From Pontiella sp. (GTDB taxonomy: Bacteria > Verrucomicrobiota > Kiritimatiellia > Kiritimatiellales > Pontiellaceae), in assembly GCA_029939385.1 (NCBI GenBank), contig JAOZSZ010000077.1, positions 1 through 6,924 of the forward strand: 6,924 nucleotides of DNA, read 5' to 3'. Every line of letters starts with the position of its first letter. Positions within the stretch are counted from its first letter, which is position 1. This document shows, piece after piece, positions 6,872 to 6,924 of this stretch. The notes beneath the pieces were generated by a model. It was not told where the DNA came from, ran no database searches, and saw only the letters and a program-made list of their open reading frames with translations. A program made the position numbers and the translations under genes.

Positions 6872-6924
6872 GGAGAGATGTCTGAGTGGTTTAAGGTACC
6901 GGTCTTGAAAACCGGAGAGGCGCA
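6872..6924 (+). tRNA. tRNA-Ser(UGA), 5' part
   Basis: The 5' acceptor strand GGAGAGA (6872-6878) is followed by TG, a D-arm of the tRNA-Ser type (TCTGAGTGG...) and an anticodon arm with stem CCGGT/ACCGG (6899-6903 and 6911-6915) closing the loop CTTGAAA. The anticodon is TGA (6906-6908), which reads UCA and other UCN serine codons. The GAGAGGCGCA that follows begins the variable region. The long variable arm and the 3' half run past the window edge. Confidence 0.95.

Noticed and set aside
6788..6924. A plus-strand ORF starting MKTDLLEEFNQIG that stays open through tRNA-Ser to the window edge.
   Set aside because: It has no ribosome-binding site and its later part (MSEWFKVPVLKTGEA) is the familiar chance translation of a tRNA-Ser gene. 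The first 28 or so codons resemble no protein I know.
1..6924. A tRNA-bounded segment as a possible genomic island.
   Set aside because: There is no integrase, no direct repeat of the tRNA 3' end was found inside the window, and the contents are core genes (smc, argC).

Overview
The window is an ordinary stretch of bacterial chromosome lying between two tRNA genes: the 3' end of a tRNA (probably tRNA-Asn) at the left edge and the 5' part of tRNA-Ser(UGA) at the right edge, both on the + strand. Between them are five protein genes with near-complete coding coverage. I see no transposase, integrase, CRISPR array, phage gene or long repeat. The protein set, mid-range base composition and an unknown protein whose sequence I associate from memory with Verrucomicrobiota/Kiritimatiellota make a member of that group the best guess. 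This is an inference, not a demonstrated assignment.

Layout from left to right: the tRNA 3' end is followed by a clear intrinsic terminator. Next come two minus-strand genes, transcribed argC first and then a small membrane protein with a four-cysteine tail, 27 bp apart and probably co-transcribed. A 116-bp divergent intergenic region separates argC from a plus-strand YfcE/MJ0936-type metallophosphoesterase. That region holds an ARG-box-like palindrome and a hairpin plus T-run in the argC leader. The phosphoesterase converges with a second minus-strand pair, smc followed 54 bp later by a 230-residue protein of unknown function. A 138-bp spacer then leads to tRNA-Ser(UGA).

Functionally, argC makes arginine precursors and smc encodes the chromosome-condensing ATPase. 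The phosphoesterase is a metal-dependent hydrolase of unknown substrate. The membrane/CxxC protein and the gene after smc are uncharacterised. No single system links all five. The best leads are the conserved unknown downstream of smc, with its anti-Shine-Dalgarno-like leader, the membrane protein ending in a paired-CxxC tail, and the possible arginine-responsive control elements upstream of argC. I did not find a convincing new multi-gene system.
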